64,000 nucleotides of DNA. It comes from Pseudoalteromonas shioyasakiensis. GTDB taxonomy: Bacteria; Pseudomonadota; Gammaproteobacteria; Enterobacterales; Alteromonadaceae. Both the position numbers and the translations under genes were made by a program. The stretch spans positions 1,970,501 through 2,034,500 of the forward strand of contig CP058414.1 in assembly GCA_013391845.1 (NCBI GenBank), read 5' to 3'. Shown here one piece after another: positions 34,740 through 43,101 of this stretch (within the stretch, counting starts at the first letter, position 1; each line of letters starts with the position of its first letter). Under the pieces are notes generated by a model. That model was given only the letters and a program-made list of their open reading frames with translations. It was not told the origin of the DNA and ran no database searches.

Positions 34740-35823
34740 TCCGAGTCGATTAAGGCAAATCTTATTAAACCTAACAACCAATGCCCTTAAGTTTACTCAA
34801 GTCGGGCGTATAACCTTAACGGTGAGCTGTCATAACGATAAGTTGTCGATAAGCGTAAAAGATACCGGTATCGGCATGACAGACAAAGAGCAACAAGCCT
34901 TGTTTAGTGCCTTTTATCAAGCGGATTCAAGTATTTCTCGCCAGTATGGCGGCACTGGTCTTGGCCTTAATATTTCTAAAAGCCTCGCCAAAAAATTGGA
35001 TGGGGATATCAGTGTTAAAAGTAATGTCGGTTCTGGCAGTGAATTTATTTTTACCATGTCGGTTTATACCACAGATAATACACGTTGGCTCAATGATATG
35101 AGTGAAGTCAAACTTGTTGAAACCTCACCGTTTAGTAAGCTTGATGCACCTGAGAACTTAAAGGGTAGGGTACTACTTGCTGAAGACCACCCAGACAACC
35201 GGCGTTTAATTGCGCGAATATTAGAGCGTATGGGGCTGACAGTGACCACCGTTGAAAATGGTAAAGACGCAGTGCAAGCAACCCTAGAAGACAGCTTTGA
35301 CCTTATTCTACTGGATATTCAAATGCCGATTATGGACGGTCAAGAAGCATTAAAAATGATGCAAGCAACGGGAGTTAGTGCGCCAATCATTGCACTGACA
35401 GCGAATACCATGAAGCATGAAATTGCCCGTTATATGAAGCAAGGCTTCAATGATTTAATCGCCAAACCAATTGATAGAAATGCGTTTAGTCATAAAATTG
35501 CCAGTTACTTAGATTGCGATGAATTAGCTGATATTAAATTACCTGAAAAAGAGTTTCAGGCGCTTAAAGATGATTATATAAAGGGCCTTGAAGAACAATA
35601 TCGAGAAATGCGCGAGCAATATAAAAACATGGATATTAATGGCTTAAGCAGAAATGTTCATATGCTTAAAGGCGCTGCAAACATGTTCGAATGTGAAATG
35701 CTCTATGTTAAAGCGGTTGCCGTTGATACTGCGCTAAAAAACGATACGGTCACGCTCGATACGCAGCTTATTGCATCCTTATTTTGTGCCATGCAAGACG
35801 AGATAACCAAGGTAACGCATTGA
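34696..35823 (+). CDS. Hybrid sensor kinase, C-terminal part (HATPase, receiver, Hpt); frameshifted
   Basis: Continuation of the kinase in another frame. The ATPase boxes are RQILLNLTTNALKF, DTGIGM and QYGGTGLGLNIS. The receiver domain has AEDHPDN, phospho-Asp in LILLDIQMPIMDG and Lys in LIAKPI. A C-terminal Hpt domain has the phospho-His in NVHMLKGAANMFE. The only start in this frame is a GTG at 34696 without a ribosome binding site, so independent translation is unlikely. The intact protein would be about 893 residues. No partner regulator is next to it. Confidence 0.8.
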   Translation: MLIISFPLPDYLITDPSRLRQILLNLTTNALKFTQVGRITLTVSCHNDKLSISVKDTGIGMTDKEQQALFSAFYQADSSISRQYGGTGLGLNISKSLAKKLDGDISVKSNVGSGSEFIFTMSVYTTDNTRWLNDMSEVKLVETSPFSKLDAPENLKGRVLLAEDHPDNRRLIARILERMGLTVTTVENGKDAVQATLEDSFDLILLDIQMPIMDGQEALKMMQATGVSAPIIALTANTMKHEIARYMKQGFNDLIAKPIDRNAFSHKIASYLDCDELADIKLPEKEFQALKDDYIKGLEEQYREMREQYKNMDINGLSRNVHMLKGAANMFECEMLYVKAVAVDTALKNDTVTLDTQLIASLFCAMQDEITKVTH

Positions 35824-35915
35824 TTGCTTGAATAGCGGCTATTTCTTTGTAAGCACAGACAAATTAATTATTTCCTGATATTAATATTGTTAAAACACCT
35901 TGCTGGGAAGACATG

Positions 35916-37181
35916 ATGCAGTATCAACATATTTCAGTACCATCGAATGGCGTGCAAATTACTATCGATAGTAAGGGCCAGTGGCATATTCCTGACAATC
36001 CAGTTATCGCTTACATTGAAGGCGATGGTGTCGGTCATGATATAAGCCCGGTGATGCGTGAGATTGTCGATGCAGCAGTGGACCATGCTTATCAAGGCGA
36101 TAAACAAATACATTGGATGGAAGTGTTCAATGGCGAAAAAGCAGCAGCGCTTTATGATGGTGACTGGTTCCCGCAAGAAACCCTGCATGCCGTTAGGCAG
36201 TTTAAAATTGCCATAAAGGGGCCGCTAACAACCCCCCTTGGCGGTGGCTTTCGCTCTTTAAATGTGGCCCTTCGTCATGAGATGGATTTATTCGTTAACA
36301 TGCGGCCCATTCGCAGTTATCCGCACTTACCATCACCTTTAAAAGAACCTGAAAAAACCCAAATAACAGTAATCCGCGACAGCTCAGAAGACGTTTATTC
36401 AGGCATTGAGTGGCAGGCTGGCAGTATTGACAACGAGCGGATGCTTGATTTTCTGTGTCAAGAAATGGGTGTCACCCGACTACGTTTTGATAACCAATGC
36501 GGCATTGGTATTAAAAACAGCTCGAAAGAGGCGGCAGAACGCTTGATGCGCTATGCTCTTAACTTTGCCCTTAAAGAGCACAGTGAGTCACTGACTGTGG
36601 TGCACAAAGGTAATGTACTTAAATTTACCGATGGCGCTTTTAAACGCTGGGCATTTGCCCTTGCTGAGCAAGAGTTTAACGCTATAGCGCATGACAATGG
36701 TCGTTGGTTAGTTATCAAACGTGAAGAGCAAGATGATTTAATCATCAAAGAAGTCATTGCCGATAACATGTTACAACAAGCGCTGCTCACTCCTGAGCAA
36801 TTCGATGTGGTGGTAACAACCAATCAAAACGGCGATTACTTAGCTGATATGTTAACAGCACAAGTCGGTGGGGTAGGAATTATGCCTGCGGCAAACTTAA
36901 ATAATGAAGTAGCCTTTTTTGAACCGACTCATGGCACATTTAATCGCATTGCCGGTGAAGACAGTGCAAATCCAACAAGCAGTATTTTAAGTGCGGTAAT
37001 GATGCTACGTTTTATGGGCTGGCATCAGGCTGCGAATAGAATAGAAAAAGCTCTAGAAGAGACGCTTAAAGCAAATGAAATGACGTTTGACTTGGCTAAT
37101 TTAGTAGCCGATGCGACGATGCTTAGTTGCAGTGATTTTGCAAAAAGCATCATCGCGCGAATAAGTAACTCAAATAATTAA
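35916..37181 (+). CDS. icd: Isocitrate dehydrogenase homologue (dimeric, E. coli Icd type) with altered coenzyme site
   Basis: 421-residue homologue of NADP-dependent isocitrate dehydrogenase. The substrate site is complete: the phosphorylatable Ser in GGFRSLNVALR, Arg in NMRPIRSY, Tyr in SSEDVYSGIEW, Lys in VVHKGNVLKFT and Asp in NQNGDYLADM. Residues that contact the NADP phosphate in E. coli differ: Arg344 and Ile345 replace Lys-Tyr, Ala351 replaces Val, Phe391 replaces Tyr and Asn395 replaces Arg. The ATG at 35916 has GGGAAG 5 nt upstream. It could be a paralogue with changed coenzyme use. aceK lies 1.6 kb downstream. Confidence 0.88.
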   Translation: MQYQHISVPSNGVQITIDSKGQWHIPDNPVIAYIEGDGVGHDISPVMREIVDAAVDHAYQGDKQIHWMEVFNGEKAAALYDGDWFPQETLHAVRQFKIAIKGPLTTPLGGGFRSLNVALRHEMDLFVNMRPIRSYPHLPSPLKEPEKTQITVIRDSSEDVYSGIEWQAGSIDNERMLDFLCQEMGVTRLRFDNQCGIGIKNSSKEAAERLMRYALNFALKEHSESLTVVHKGNVLKFTDGAFKRWAFALAEQEFNAIAHDNGRWLVIKREEQDDLIIKEVIADNMLQQALLTPEQFDVVVTTNQNGDYLADMLTAQVGGVGIMPAANLNNEVAFFEPTHGTFNRIAGEDSANPTSSILSAVMMLRFMGWHQAANRIEKALEETLKANEMTFDLANLVADATMLSCSDFAKSIIARISNSNN

Positions 37182-37186
37182 CCATA

Positions 37187-37630
37187 TTATGCGGCACTGG
37201 CGCTTTTAACTGCGTAGACACATGGTTTACCTGTTAATTGTGCTGCACGTTGGTAAATATGTTCTGCACCTGGTTCATTGCTTGTCATGCCTGTTAATGT
37301 GTCCATTAACGCAACCACTAAAATAGCGGGTACTTGGCAGCAGTATTCATCGAGTACTGCAGTTGTTGTTTGAGCATCAACATGACAATGCGGGTGAGTG
37401 CGTACTGTGCTGTATGCTTTTAACAGTGTGTCCGCTTGTAAAACATCATCATCTTGATGTTTGGTTTTACGGCATTGGCAACCAAACTCATCAACCATAG
37501 TGGCTAATGTTTGGTAAATTTCTTCACAAGGTAAATTACTTTTTTTACAAAGTTGTTGCTCGATGAATGAGTGTAATTGACCATTAATGTAAAGGCCGTC
37601 CTGTTGAGTGAATTGCGCTGAAGTTTCCAT
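37187..37630 (-). CDS. Cys-rich hypothetical protein, 147 aa
   Basis: I do not recognise this protein. It is soluble, with no signal peptide, and has eight cysteines, several in pairs or clusters (LCKKSNLPCEE, FGCQCRK, HPHCHV, EYCCQVP). This suggests metal binding or a redox role. The C-terminal part looks helical. The ATG at 37630 has GAG 9 nt upstream; an ATG at 37636 is also possible. It ends 5 nt from the convergent icd stop, and an 8-3-8 palindrome lies 82 nt upstream of its start. Confidence 0.55.
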   Translation of the reverse strand: METSAQFTQQDGLYINGQLHSFIEQQLCKKSNLPCEEIYQTLATMVDEFGCQCRKTKHQDDDVLQADTLLKAYSTVRTHPHCHVDAQTTTAVLDEYCCQVPAILVVALMDTLTGMTSNEPGAEHIYQRAAQLTGKPCVYAVKSASAA

Positions 37631-37712
37631 AATCATTTTCTCTTTGTTTATGTGCTTAACTTCACTCTAGCCCTTCACTCATTATTAATGAAATTGTTGT
37701 TTTCAATAACTG

Positions 37713-37731
37713 ATATTGATTTTATCAATAT
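37713..37731. promoter_or_regulatory. Palindrome upstream of the Cys-rich gene
   Basis: ATATTGAT-TTT-ATCAATAT, a perfect 8-bp inverted repeat with a 3-nt centre, in the gap between the LysR gene and the Cys-rich gene. The half sites resemble Fur half sites but the spacing does not fit a standard Fur box. Confidence 0.4.
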
Positions 37732-37741
37732 TACGCTGTTT

Positions 37742-38689
37742 TTAGCGATCAGCCACGGTACTGGCAAAGGCAAGTAGCTCTCTGCGAAGCCACTGGTGCG
37801 GGTTTGCGTGATGTAACAAAGGGCTCCATAACATTTTCACTTCAATAGGAACAATTTGAAAAGGCACTGGACTTATTACCAAATCAGTGTGTTTTGCTAA
37901 TAACATGGCTTGTCGACGAGGTAATGTGGCAATCAGTTTTGGTGATTGACACAGCAAGCTTGCCACCATGTAGTGGCGGGTGAATACGCGAATATTGCGG
38001 GTTTGTTCTAATTGCCATAATGCCTCATCGACCCAGCCGAGTTTTTGACTACCTGATTTATTCGTCAATGCCGCTTCTACGCCCCAACCTGCCCGATTCA
38101 CCCAAATGTGCTCTTGTACAAGGTAGCCTTCAAGATTTTGCTGTTGTAAGTAGGGATTGTCTGGGTGTGTTAAGCAGCAGTAATTATCGCGCCAAACACT
38201 GGCTTGGTGGAATGAGCGGGGCAGGCCGTTAAAGCGGTTTATGGCAAGGTCGATGGTGCCTTTTTCCATATCTTGAAGATTAACATCGCTTGGGCTCAAA
38301 ATATCAAAGTTAAGTCCCGGATTTTTTTCCAGCTGCTGCGTGATAAACGGCGCAATTAGGGTTGATTCAAGGTAGTCGTTTGCCATAATCCGAAATGTAA
38401 TTTTAGCTGTGCTAGGGTCGAATACTTCACTTGGCTGAGTAATTTCTTCGGCCATTTTTAACAGTGATTCTATTTCAGGTTTAAGGCTGAGCGCTTTTGC
38501 TGTCGGCGTCATCGTGCCAGCGGCTCTCACTAATAATGGATCATCAAATAAATCACGTAAACGCTTAAGGGCATTACTCATTGCTGGTTGAGTCAAAGCC
38601 AGTTTATTGGCGGCTTTTGACACACTTTGTTCATCAATGAGGACATTTAAATACACCAATAGGTTGAGGTCGACGTGCCTAATATTCAT
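37742..38689 (-). CDS. LysR family transcriptional regulator
   Basis: 315-residue regulator with the N-terminal winged helix-turn-helix (LNLLVYLNVLIDEQSVSKAANKLALTQPAMSNALKRLRDLF) and a C-terminal LysR substrate domain (ITFRIMANDYLESTLIAPFI, then YLVQEHIWVNRAGW). The sequence is closest in style to the NodD/LeuO branch. It is divergent from aceK with 105 bp between the starts, so it may control aceK or itself; the co-inducer is unknown. Confidence 0.9.
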   Translation of the reverse strand: MNIRHVDLNLLVYLNVLIDEQSVSKAANKLALTQPAMSNALKRLRDLFDDPLLVRAAGTMTPTAKALSLKPEIESLLKMAEEITQPSEVFDPSTAKITFRIMANDYLESTLIAPFITQQLEKNPGLNFDILSPSDVNLQDMEKGTIDLAINRFNGLPRSFHQASVWRDNYCCLTHPDNPYLQQQNLEGYLVQEHIWVNRAGWGVEAALTNKSGSQKLGWVDEALWQLEQTRNIRVFTRHYMVASLLCQSPKLIATLPRRQAMLLAKHTDLVISPVPFQIVPIEVKMLWSPLLHHANPHQWLRRELLAFASTVADR

Positions 38690-38794
38690 TTGATCAATCT
38701 TATTTATTATCTTTATTAATTACCTAAATTAAAGCGCGCTTGCTATTGTGTGTAAACAAGGCGACTAAAATAATCAGCATAAGCGATAAAAATA

Positions 38795-40624
38795 ATGCCA
38801 CAGCAGAGCTCACATTTGGCTGTTAAATCACACAGCGAACAGTTAAATCAGGTAGTAGCGACTAAGCTTGCCCGCGCGGTGTATGCTGGCTTTGAGGCTA
38901 TGTTTGCAGAGTTTTTAAATATTACCCTCGGTGCACAAAGTCGTTTTGAACAGCGCCAGTGGCATCAAGTTCAAGGGGCTATGAAATCGCGATTACAGGT
39001 TTATGAAGGGCAAGTAAAAAAGGTAAGCCAAGCAGTAAAAATTATTGCTTATAGCGAGGTAGATGATCCTGCAATTTGGTTACTAGCCAAAAAAATATAC
39101 GCAGAAATGGTGCAAAGCCATGAAAATCAGCCGATTGCTCATACTTTTTTTAACTCAACCTTCGGTGCTATTTGGGACTCACGAAAAATCCGCAATGTAC
39201 ATTTGTTTGTACTAAAAGCACGTTATCAACTTGGGCCGCGGCCTTTTGATTCATTGGTTAGCCGCATTTCTTTACAAAATGGTTTTGAAAGTGCCATCAG
39301 CAGCTTAATAAAACGCCATGTGTTTCGTTCACAATACGCTGATTTTACTGGTGATGTTGCCATGTTGCAGCGTACTTTAATTGCGGGTGCAAAACTGCAA
39401 TGCCCGCAAGTCTATGAGCTACTTGCACTCAACGATGGTTATATTGAATACGCAAATTCTTTGTTTTTCAGAAATAAAGCGTGTTACATCATAGGTCGAT
39501 GTATTGCTAAAAATGGCGATAACATGCCATTTGCGATTGCGTTATTAAACAGTGAAAAAGGTCTGCATATTGATGCTGTGATGATGGGAGCTGACCAACT
39601 TAGCTTATTGTTTGGCTTTGCGCGTACTTATTTTATGGTCGATACCGACCAACCCGCACGATACGTTGATTATCTCAGTGTTTTAATGCCCCATAAGCAA
39701 CGCTTTGAGTTGTTTAATGCCATAGGCTTTATCAAACATGCTAAAACCGAGTTCTATCGTTACAAAGTTGATACCACGCGCAATAGCCCTGTGGATGATA
39801 AATACATTATTGCACCAGGAACGCCGGGCATGGTAATGCTAGTATTTACAACCCCAGGCTCAGATTATGTCTATAAGGTAATCAAAGATAAATTCAGTGC
39901 ACCGAAAACAGCCACCAAACAGCAGGTCATGGCCAAATACGATTTTGTTAAACAAGCCGATAGAGTTGGTCGGTTAGTTGATACACATGAATTTCGTTAT
40001 TTAGCGTTTGATTTAAGTCGATTTAGTAAAGAGCTAATAAAGACGATGCAGCAGCAAATTGGTGATAGTTTAGTAATTTCGGGTAATGCACTTATATTGC
40101 GCCATGTTTATGTAGAACGCAAAATGACGCCGCTTAATTTGTATATCAATGACTGTGATGAGCGAAAACTGCAGCAAGTCATGGTTGATTACGGTAAAGC
40201 AATAAAAGAGCTCGCGGGGGCTAATATCTTTCCCGGCGATATGCTGATGAAGAACTTTGGTGTCACTCGTTGGGGAAGAGTGGTGTTCTATGACTACGAT
40301 GAAATTTGCCCAATGACGGAATGTCAATTTAGAGAGCTGCCAAAAACCGATGACTCATTGGATGAGCTCAGCAGCGAAAGCTACTTTGATATCGCAGAAA
40401 ACGATGTATTTCCTAGCCAGTTTAAAGTGTTTTTTAGCGCCAATAAGCGGGCGTTTGATTATTTTAATGCAGCCCACCAAGATATTTTCACAGCCACTAT
40501 GTGGCAGCAATTACAAGCGGCTATTAACGATGGGCAATTGCTTGATGTTTATCCTTATAAGCAGTCTTGGCGCTTTTCTTCGATGAAAGCTCAAATGAAA
40601 AAATCTCAACCTGTAACTGTTTAA
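38795..40624 (+). CDS. aceK: Isocitrate dehydrogenase kinase/phosphatase
   Basis: 609-residue AceK, which phosphorylates and dephosphorylates isocitrate dehydrogenase on its active-site Ser to direct carbon through the glyoxylate shunt. The N-terminal regulatory domain has GAQSRFEQRQWHQVQGAMKSR. The kinase part has the ATP loop APGTPGMVMLVFTTPGSDYVYKVIKDKF and the catalytic segment FPGDMLMKNFGVTRWGRVVFYDYDEICPMTE. It is slightly longer than the E. coli enzyme. aceA and aceB are not in the window. The start has no strong ribosome binding site. Confidence 0.95.
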   Translation: MPQQSSHLAVKSHSEQLNQVVATKLARAVYAGFEAMFAEFLNITLGAQSRFEQRQWHQVQGAMKSRLQVYEGQVKKVSQAVKIIAYSEVDDPAIWLLAKKIYAEMVQSHENQPIAHTFFNSTFGAIWDSRKIRNVHLFVLKARYQLGPRPFDSLVSRISLQNGFESAISSLIKRHVFRSQYADFTGDVAMLQRTLIAGAKLQCPQVYELLALNDGYIEYANSLFFRNKACYIIGRCIAKNGDNMPFAIALLNSEKGLHIDAVMMGADQLSLLFGFARTYFMVDTDQPARYVDYLSVLMPHKQRFELFNAIGFIKHAKTEFYRYKVDTTRNSPVDDKYIIAPGTPGMVMLVFTTPGSDYVYKVIKDKFSAPKTATKQQVMAKYDFVKQADRVGRLVDTHEFRYLAFDLSRFSKELIKTMQQQIGDSLVISGNALILRHVYVERKMTPLNLYINDCDERKLQQVMVDYGKAIKELAGANIFPGDMLMKNFGVTRWGRVVFYDYDEICPMTECQFRELPKTDDSLDELSSESYFDIAENDVFPSQFKVFFSANKRAFDYFNAAHQDIFTATMWQQLQAAINDGQLLDVYPYKQSWRFSSMKAQMKKSQPVTV

Positions 40625-40675
40625 TAGGAACATAGTGTTAGCGTATGCTATTGAATAAATGCTAAGGAACGCACT

Positions 40676-41068
40676 ATGAAAAACACACTTTTAATATCGA
40701 GTTTATTTATTTCATCAATTGTAAGCGCCAATCCGTTATTAGGTAGTTGGCAATTTGTTGAAGGTAAATATGCAACCAGTGATGGTTATGTAACGGCAAA
40801 AGCGCCAGAAATAACCTCTGTTAAACTGATTACACCCAGTCATTTTAGCTATATCACCCAAAAGCAAGGCAACTTTCATTATGCTGGTGGTGGCAAATAT
40901 GTTTTGCAAGACCAGCAATTTATCGAAACTTTTTCCTATGGTAATGTACCTTCACTACTTGGTAAGACCATGGCATTTGATTACAAAGTTGAAGGTGACT
41001 TATGGCACCACACCTTGTATGAAAATGGCAAATTAGTCGAAGCTGAGATCTGGCAACGAATTAAATAG
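40676..41068 (+). CDS. Small exported lipocalin-like (DUF4488-like) protein
   Basis: 130-residue protein with a signal peptide (residues 1-18, ending VSA-N) followed by NPLLGSWQFVEGKYATSDG, a pattern seen in DUF4488/lipocalin-like proteins. Beta strands follow throughout (HFSYITQKQGNFHYAGGGKYVLQ). The ending WHHTLYENGKLVEAEIWQRIK fits the same group. AAGGA lies 7 nt before the ATG. The quinone oxidoreductase gene starts 8 nt later, so the two are likely an operon. The function is unknown. Confidence 0.65.
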   Translation: MKNTLLISSLFISSIVSANPLLGSWQFVEGKYATSDGYVTAKAPEITSVKLITPSHFSYITQKQGNFHYAGGGKYVLQDQQFIETFSYGNVPSLLGKTMAFDYKVEGDLWHHTLYENGKLVEAEIWQRIK

Positions 41069-41076
41069 AAGGTGAT

Positions 41077-42039
41077 ATGCGTTATATTAAGCACGAAGAC
41101 TCACAGTTACATTTTGCGCAAACAGATAAACCAGCCCTAAAAGATAACGAAGTTCTTATTGCTGTTGCAGCAATCGGCGTTAATCGGGCAGATTGTTTAC
41201 AGCGACAAGGTAAATATCCTGCGCCCAAAGGTGACAGTGAAATTCTAGGGTTAGAATGCGCCGGTACCATTGTTGAGCAAGGTAGTGCAGTATCCGGTGA
41301 CTGGCTTAATAAACGCGTTTTTGCCTTGTGTGCGGGCGGTGCTTACAGCGAGTATGTTGCCGTTGATGCTGCGCAAGTGATGCCTTTACCAGATGAAATG
41401 ACAATGGCCCAAGGCGCTGCTATCAGCGAAGTTTACTTAACGGCATTTTCTGCTTTGTTTCAATTTGGTCAGCTTAAAGCAGGGCAAACGGCACTTATTC
41501 ATGCAGGAGCCAGTGGCGTAGGCGGTGCCGCAATTCAAATGGCAAAACGCGCTGGCGCTCAAGTGGTGATCACCGCCGGAAGCGATGAAAAGTGCGAGCA
41601 TGCCAAACAGCTGGGTGCTGACCATACCATCAATTATAAAACCACCGACTTTGTAGAATACTTCAAAGCAAATAATTTACAGGCCAATACCATTGTTGAT
41701 CCAGTTTCAGGGAGCTATTTAAACAAAAATGCCGCCGTTGCAGCAATGGATTGCCAAATTGTGATGTTAGCGTTTTTAGATGCGCGCTTTGCTGAGGTTG
41801 ACTTTGCAAGGCTGCTTAGTAAGCGTATTTCATTTCATGCATCAACCTTACGAAACCGTTCAATTGAATTTAAGCGCGATTTAAAAGAGCAGTTTATAAC
41901 CCGCTTTTATGATGATTTGGCACAAGGACTGTTGGATTGCAATATCTATAAAACGTTAAATTGGCAAGATGCAAATGAGGCTCATCGTATTTTAGATAAC
42001 AACGAAAATTCGGGAAAAGTGGTAATGTTAGTTGAATAA
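41077..42039 (+). CDS. NAD(P)H quinone oxidoreductase (PIG3/zeta-crystallin type MDR family)
   Basis: 320-residue medium-chain reductase without structural zinc. It has the N-terminal VAAIGVNRADCLQRQGKYPAP typical of PIG3-type quinone reductases, ILGLECAGTIVE, and the NADPH-binding loop LIHAGASGVGGAAIQMAKRAGAQVV. It probably reduces quinones or enones with NADPH. GAAGG lies 4 nt upstream of the ATG, and the exported lipocalin-like gene precedes it closely. Confidence 0.9.
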   Translation: MRYIKHEDSQLHFAQTDKPALKDNEVLIAVAAIGVNRADCLQRQGKYPAPKGDSEILGLECAGTIVEQGSAVSGDWLNKRVFALCAGGAYSEYVAVDAAQVMPLPDEMTMAQGAAISEVYLTAFSALFQFGQLKAGQTALIHAGASGVGGAAIQMAKRAGAQVVITAGSDEKCEHAKQLGADHTINYKTTDFVEYFKANNLQANTIVDPVSGSYLNKNAAVAAMDCQIVMLAFLDARFAEVDFARLLSKRISFHASTLRNRSIEFKRDLKEQFITRFYDDLAQGLLDCNIYKTLNWQDANEAHRILDNNENSGKVVMLVE

Positions 42040-42092
42040 CATTAATTTGCCCATATTATTGGTTTTATTAGTAGTTAAAAGTAAAGGTTAGT

Positions 42093-42353
42093 ATGAACCC
42101 AATTATTGCAATGCTCAAAGAGCACAATGTAAGTGACGAAAAAGTGCGTGAGCTGTTCCAAGCATTTATGGAAAACCCAATGATGGCAATGGGTTTGGTT
42201 CAACAATTAGGTATCCCACCAGAAAAGCTTCAACAACTTATGGCATTAGTGATGACGCAGCCACACCTTATTAAAGAAGCGGCTGAATCAGTTGGGATCA
42301 GTGATGACGAAGTTGAACAAGCCAAAGCGCAGTTCAAAAATCAGCAGCCGTAA
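42093..42353 (+). CDS. DUF2999 family protein
   Basis: 86-residue helical protein matching my memory of DUF2999 in Vibrio and Pseudoalteromonas (MNPIIAMLKEHNVSDEKVRELFQ at the N-terminus, QQLGIPPEKLQQLMALVM in the middle). It is Met-rich with a UBA-like run of helices. AAAGG lies 5 nt before the ATG. The function is unknown. A strong terminator follows. Confidence 0.75.
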   Translation: MNPIIAMLKEHNVSDEKVRELFQAFMENPMMAMGLVQQLGIPPEKLQQLMALVMTQPHLIKEAAESVGISDDEVEQAKAQFKNQQP

Positions 42354-42372
42354 GATTTTACGATGCTTACTG

Positions 42373-42410
42373 AACAAAAAAGGTTAGCTAAATAGCTAAC
42401 CTTTTTTGTT
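42373..42410. terminator. Bidirectional Rho-independent terminator
   Basis: An 18-bp perfect inverted repeat with a 2-nt loop and long A/T ends (core AGGTTAGCTA/TAGCTAACCT, then six T) separates the DUF2999 gene from the convergent XRE gene. Confidence 0.93.
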
Positions 42411-42413
42411 GGC

Positions 42414-42620
42414 CTATTGATATGAAAAAACATCATCCAGCTTCTTATCAAACAATTGAGCAATCTTAAAAGCCACTTCGAGCGACGGAGAATACTTACC
42501 TTTTTCAATCGCTACTATGGTTTGCCTTGAAACGCCAACAGCCTCTGCCAATGCTTGCTGAGTCATTTCATTGTGATGAAATCGAAGTTCACGAATGGTA
42601 TTACTGAGCTGTTTTGTCAT
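42414..42620 (-). CDS. XRE-type helix-turn-helix regulator (YozG-like)
   Basis: 68-residue single-domain repressor (TIRELRFHHNEMTQQALAEAVGVSRQTIVAIEKGKYSPSLEVAFKIA, then FDKKLDDVFSYQ). It directly abuts the upstream membrane protein gene with no gap. Small XRE proteins of this kind are typically paired with a small membrane protein and autoregulate the pair; the inverted repeats at the upstream promoter fit that. Confidence 0.92.
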   Translation of the reverse strand: MTKQLSNTIRELRFHHNEMTQQALAEAVGVSRQTIVAIEKGKYSPSLEVAFKIAQLFDKKLDDVFSYQ

Positions 42621-43079
42621 TTAGCTATCTCTTCGATATAAATATGCTTTGCTAGCATTAGTGATAATTTCACTAATTAAAAAACCTATAATAAGTAAAT
42701 GCATAATATTATATAGATCAGAGACGTCAGGTAACAACATACGGTCTGACACACGCTCAATTTGAGTCGTTAGAAATACACACATTAAGATAATTGCAGA
42801 GCAAAACCAGTGTCCAAGTTTGGTACTTTTTAATTCAATGAGCTTATCGCGTTCATCATCACCTAAGTCTGCTTCTTTGTGTTTAATGCCTGCAAGTATC
42901 GATTGCATGATTATCTCTAAGATTACCGCTACAACAACGACCTTATATAAGTATGAAACCATGGTATCTTGGCTAAGATTTCCAGCAGCTTGTAGTGAAT
43001 TAATACCTAGGAGGTAATAACTTAAAAGGCCAATTGTCACTACTAAAGTGCCCCAAATTGTCATTTCTTTGTAGCTCAT
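42621..43079 (-). CDS. Small membrane protein paired with XRE regulator (DUF2178-like)
   Basis: 152-residue protein with four predicted helices (about residues 9-28, 42-62, 90-108, 120-140) and a conserved cytoplasmic loop with GDDERDKLIELKSTKLG. This DERD-type loop and the XRE partner recall DUF2178/DUF3796-type proteins whose function is unknown. It is the first gene of a two-gene operon with its own promoter. Confidence 0.7.
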   Translation of the reverse strand: MSYKEMTIWGTLVVTIGLLSYYLLGINSLQAAGNLSQDTMVSYLYKVVVVAVILEIIMQSILAGIKHKEADLGDDERDKLIELKSTKLGHWFCSAIILMCVFLTTQIERVSDRMLLPDVSDLYNIMHLLIIGFLISEIITNASKAYLYRRDS

Positions 43080-43101
43080 ATTTCATAATCCCATGTAAAA
43101 T

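Noticed and set aside
37711..37732. Fur box upstream of the Cys-rich gene
   Set aside because: The half sites resemble Fur halves but are separated by 3 nt instead of 1, so it is recorded only as a palindrome.
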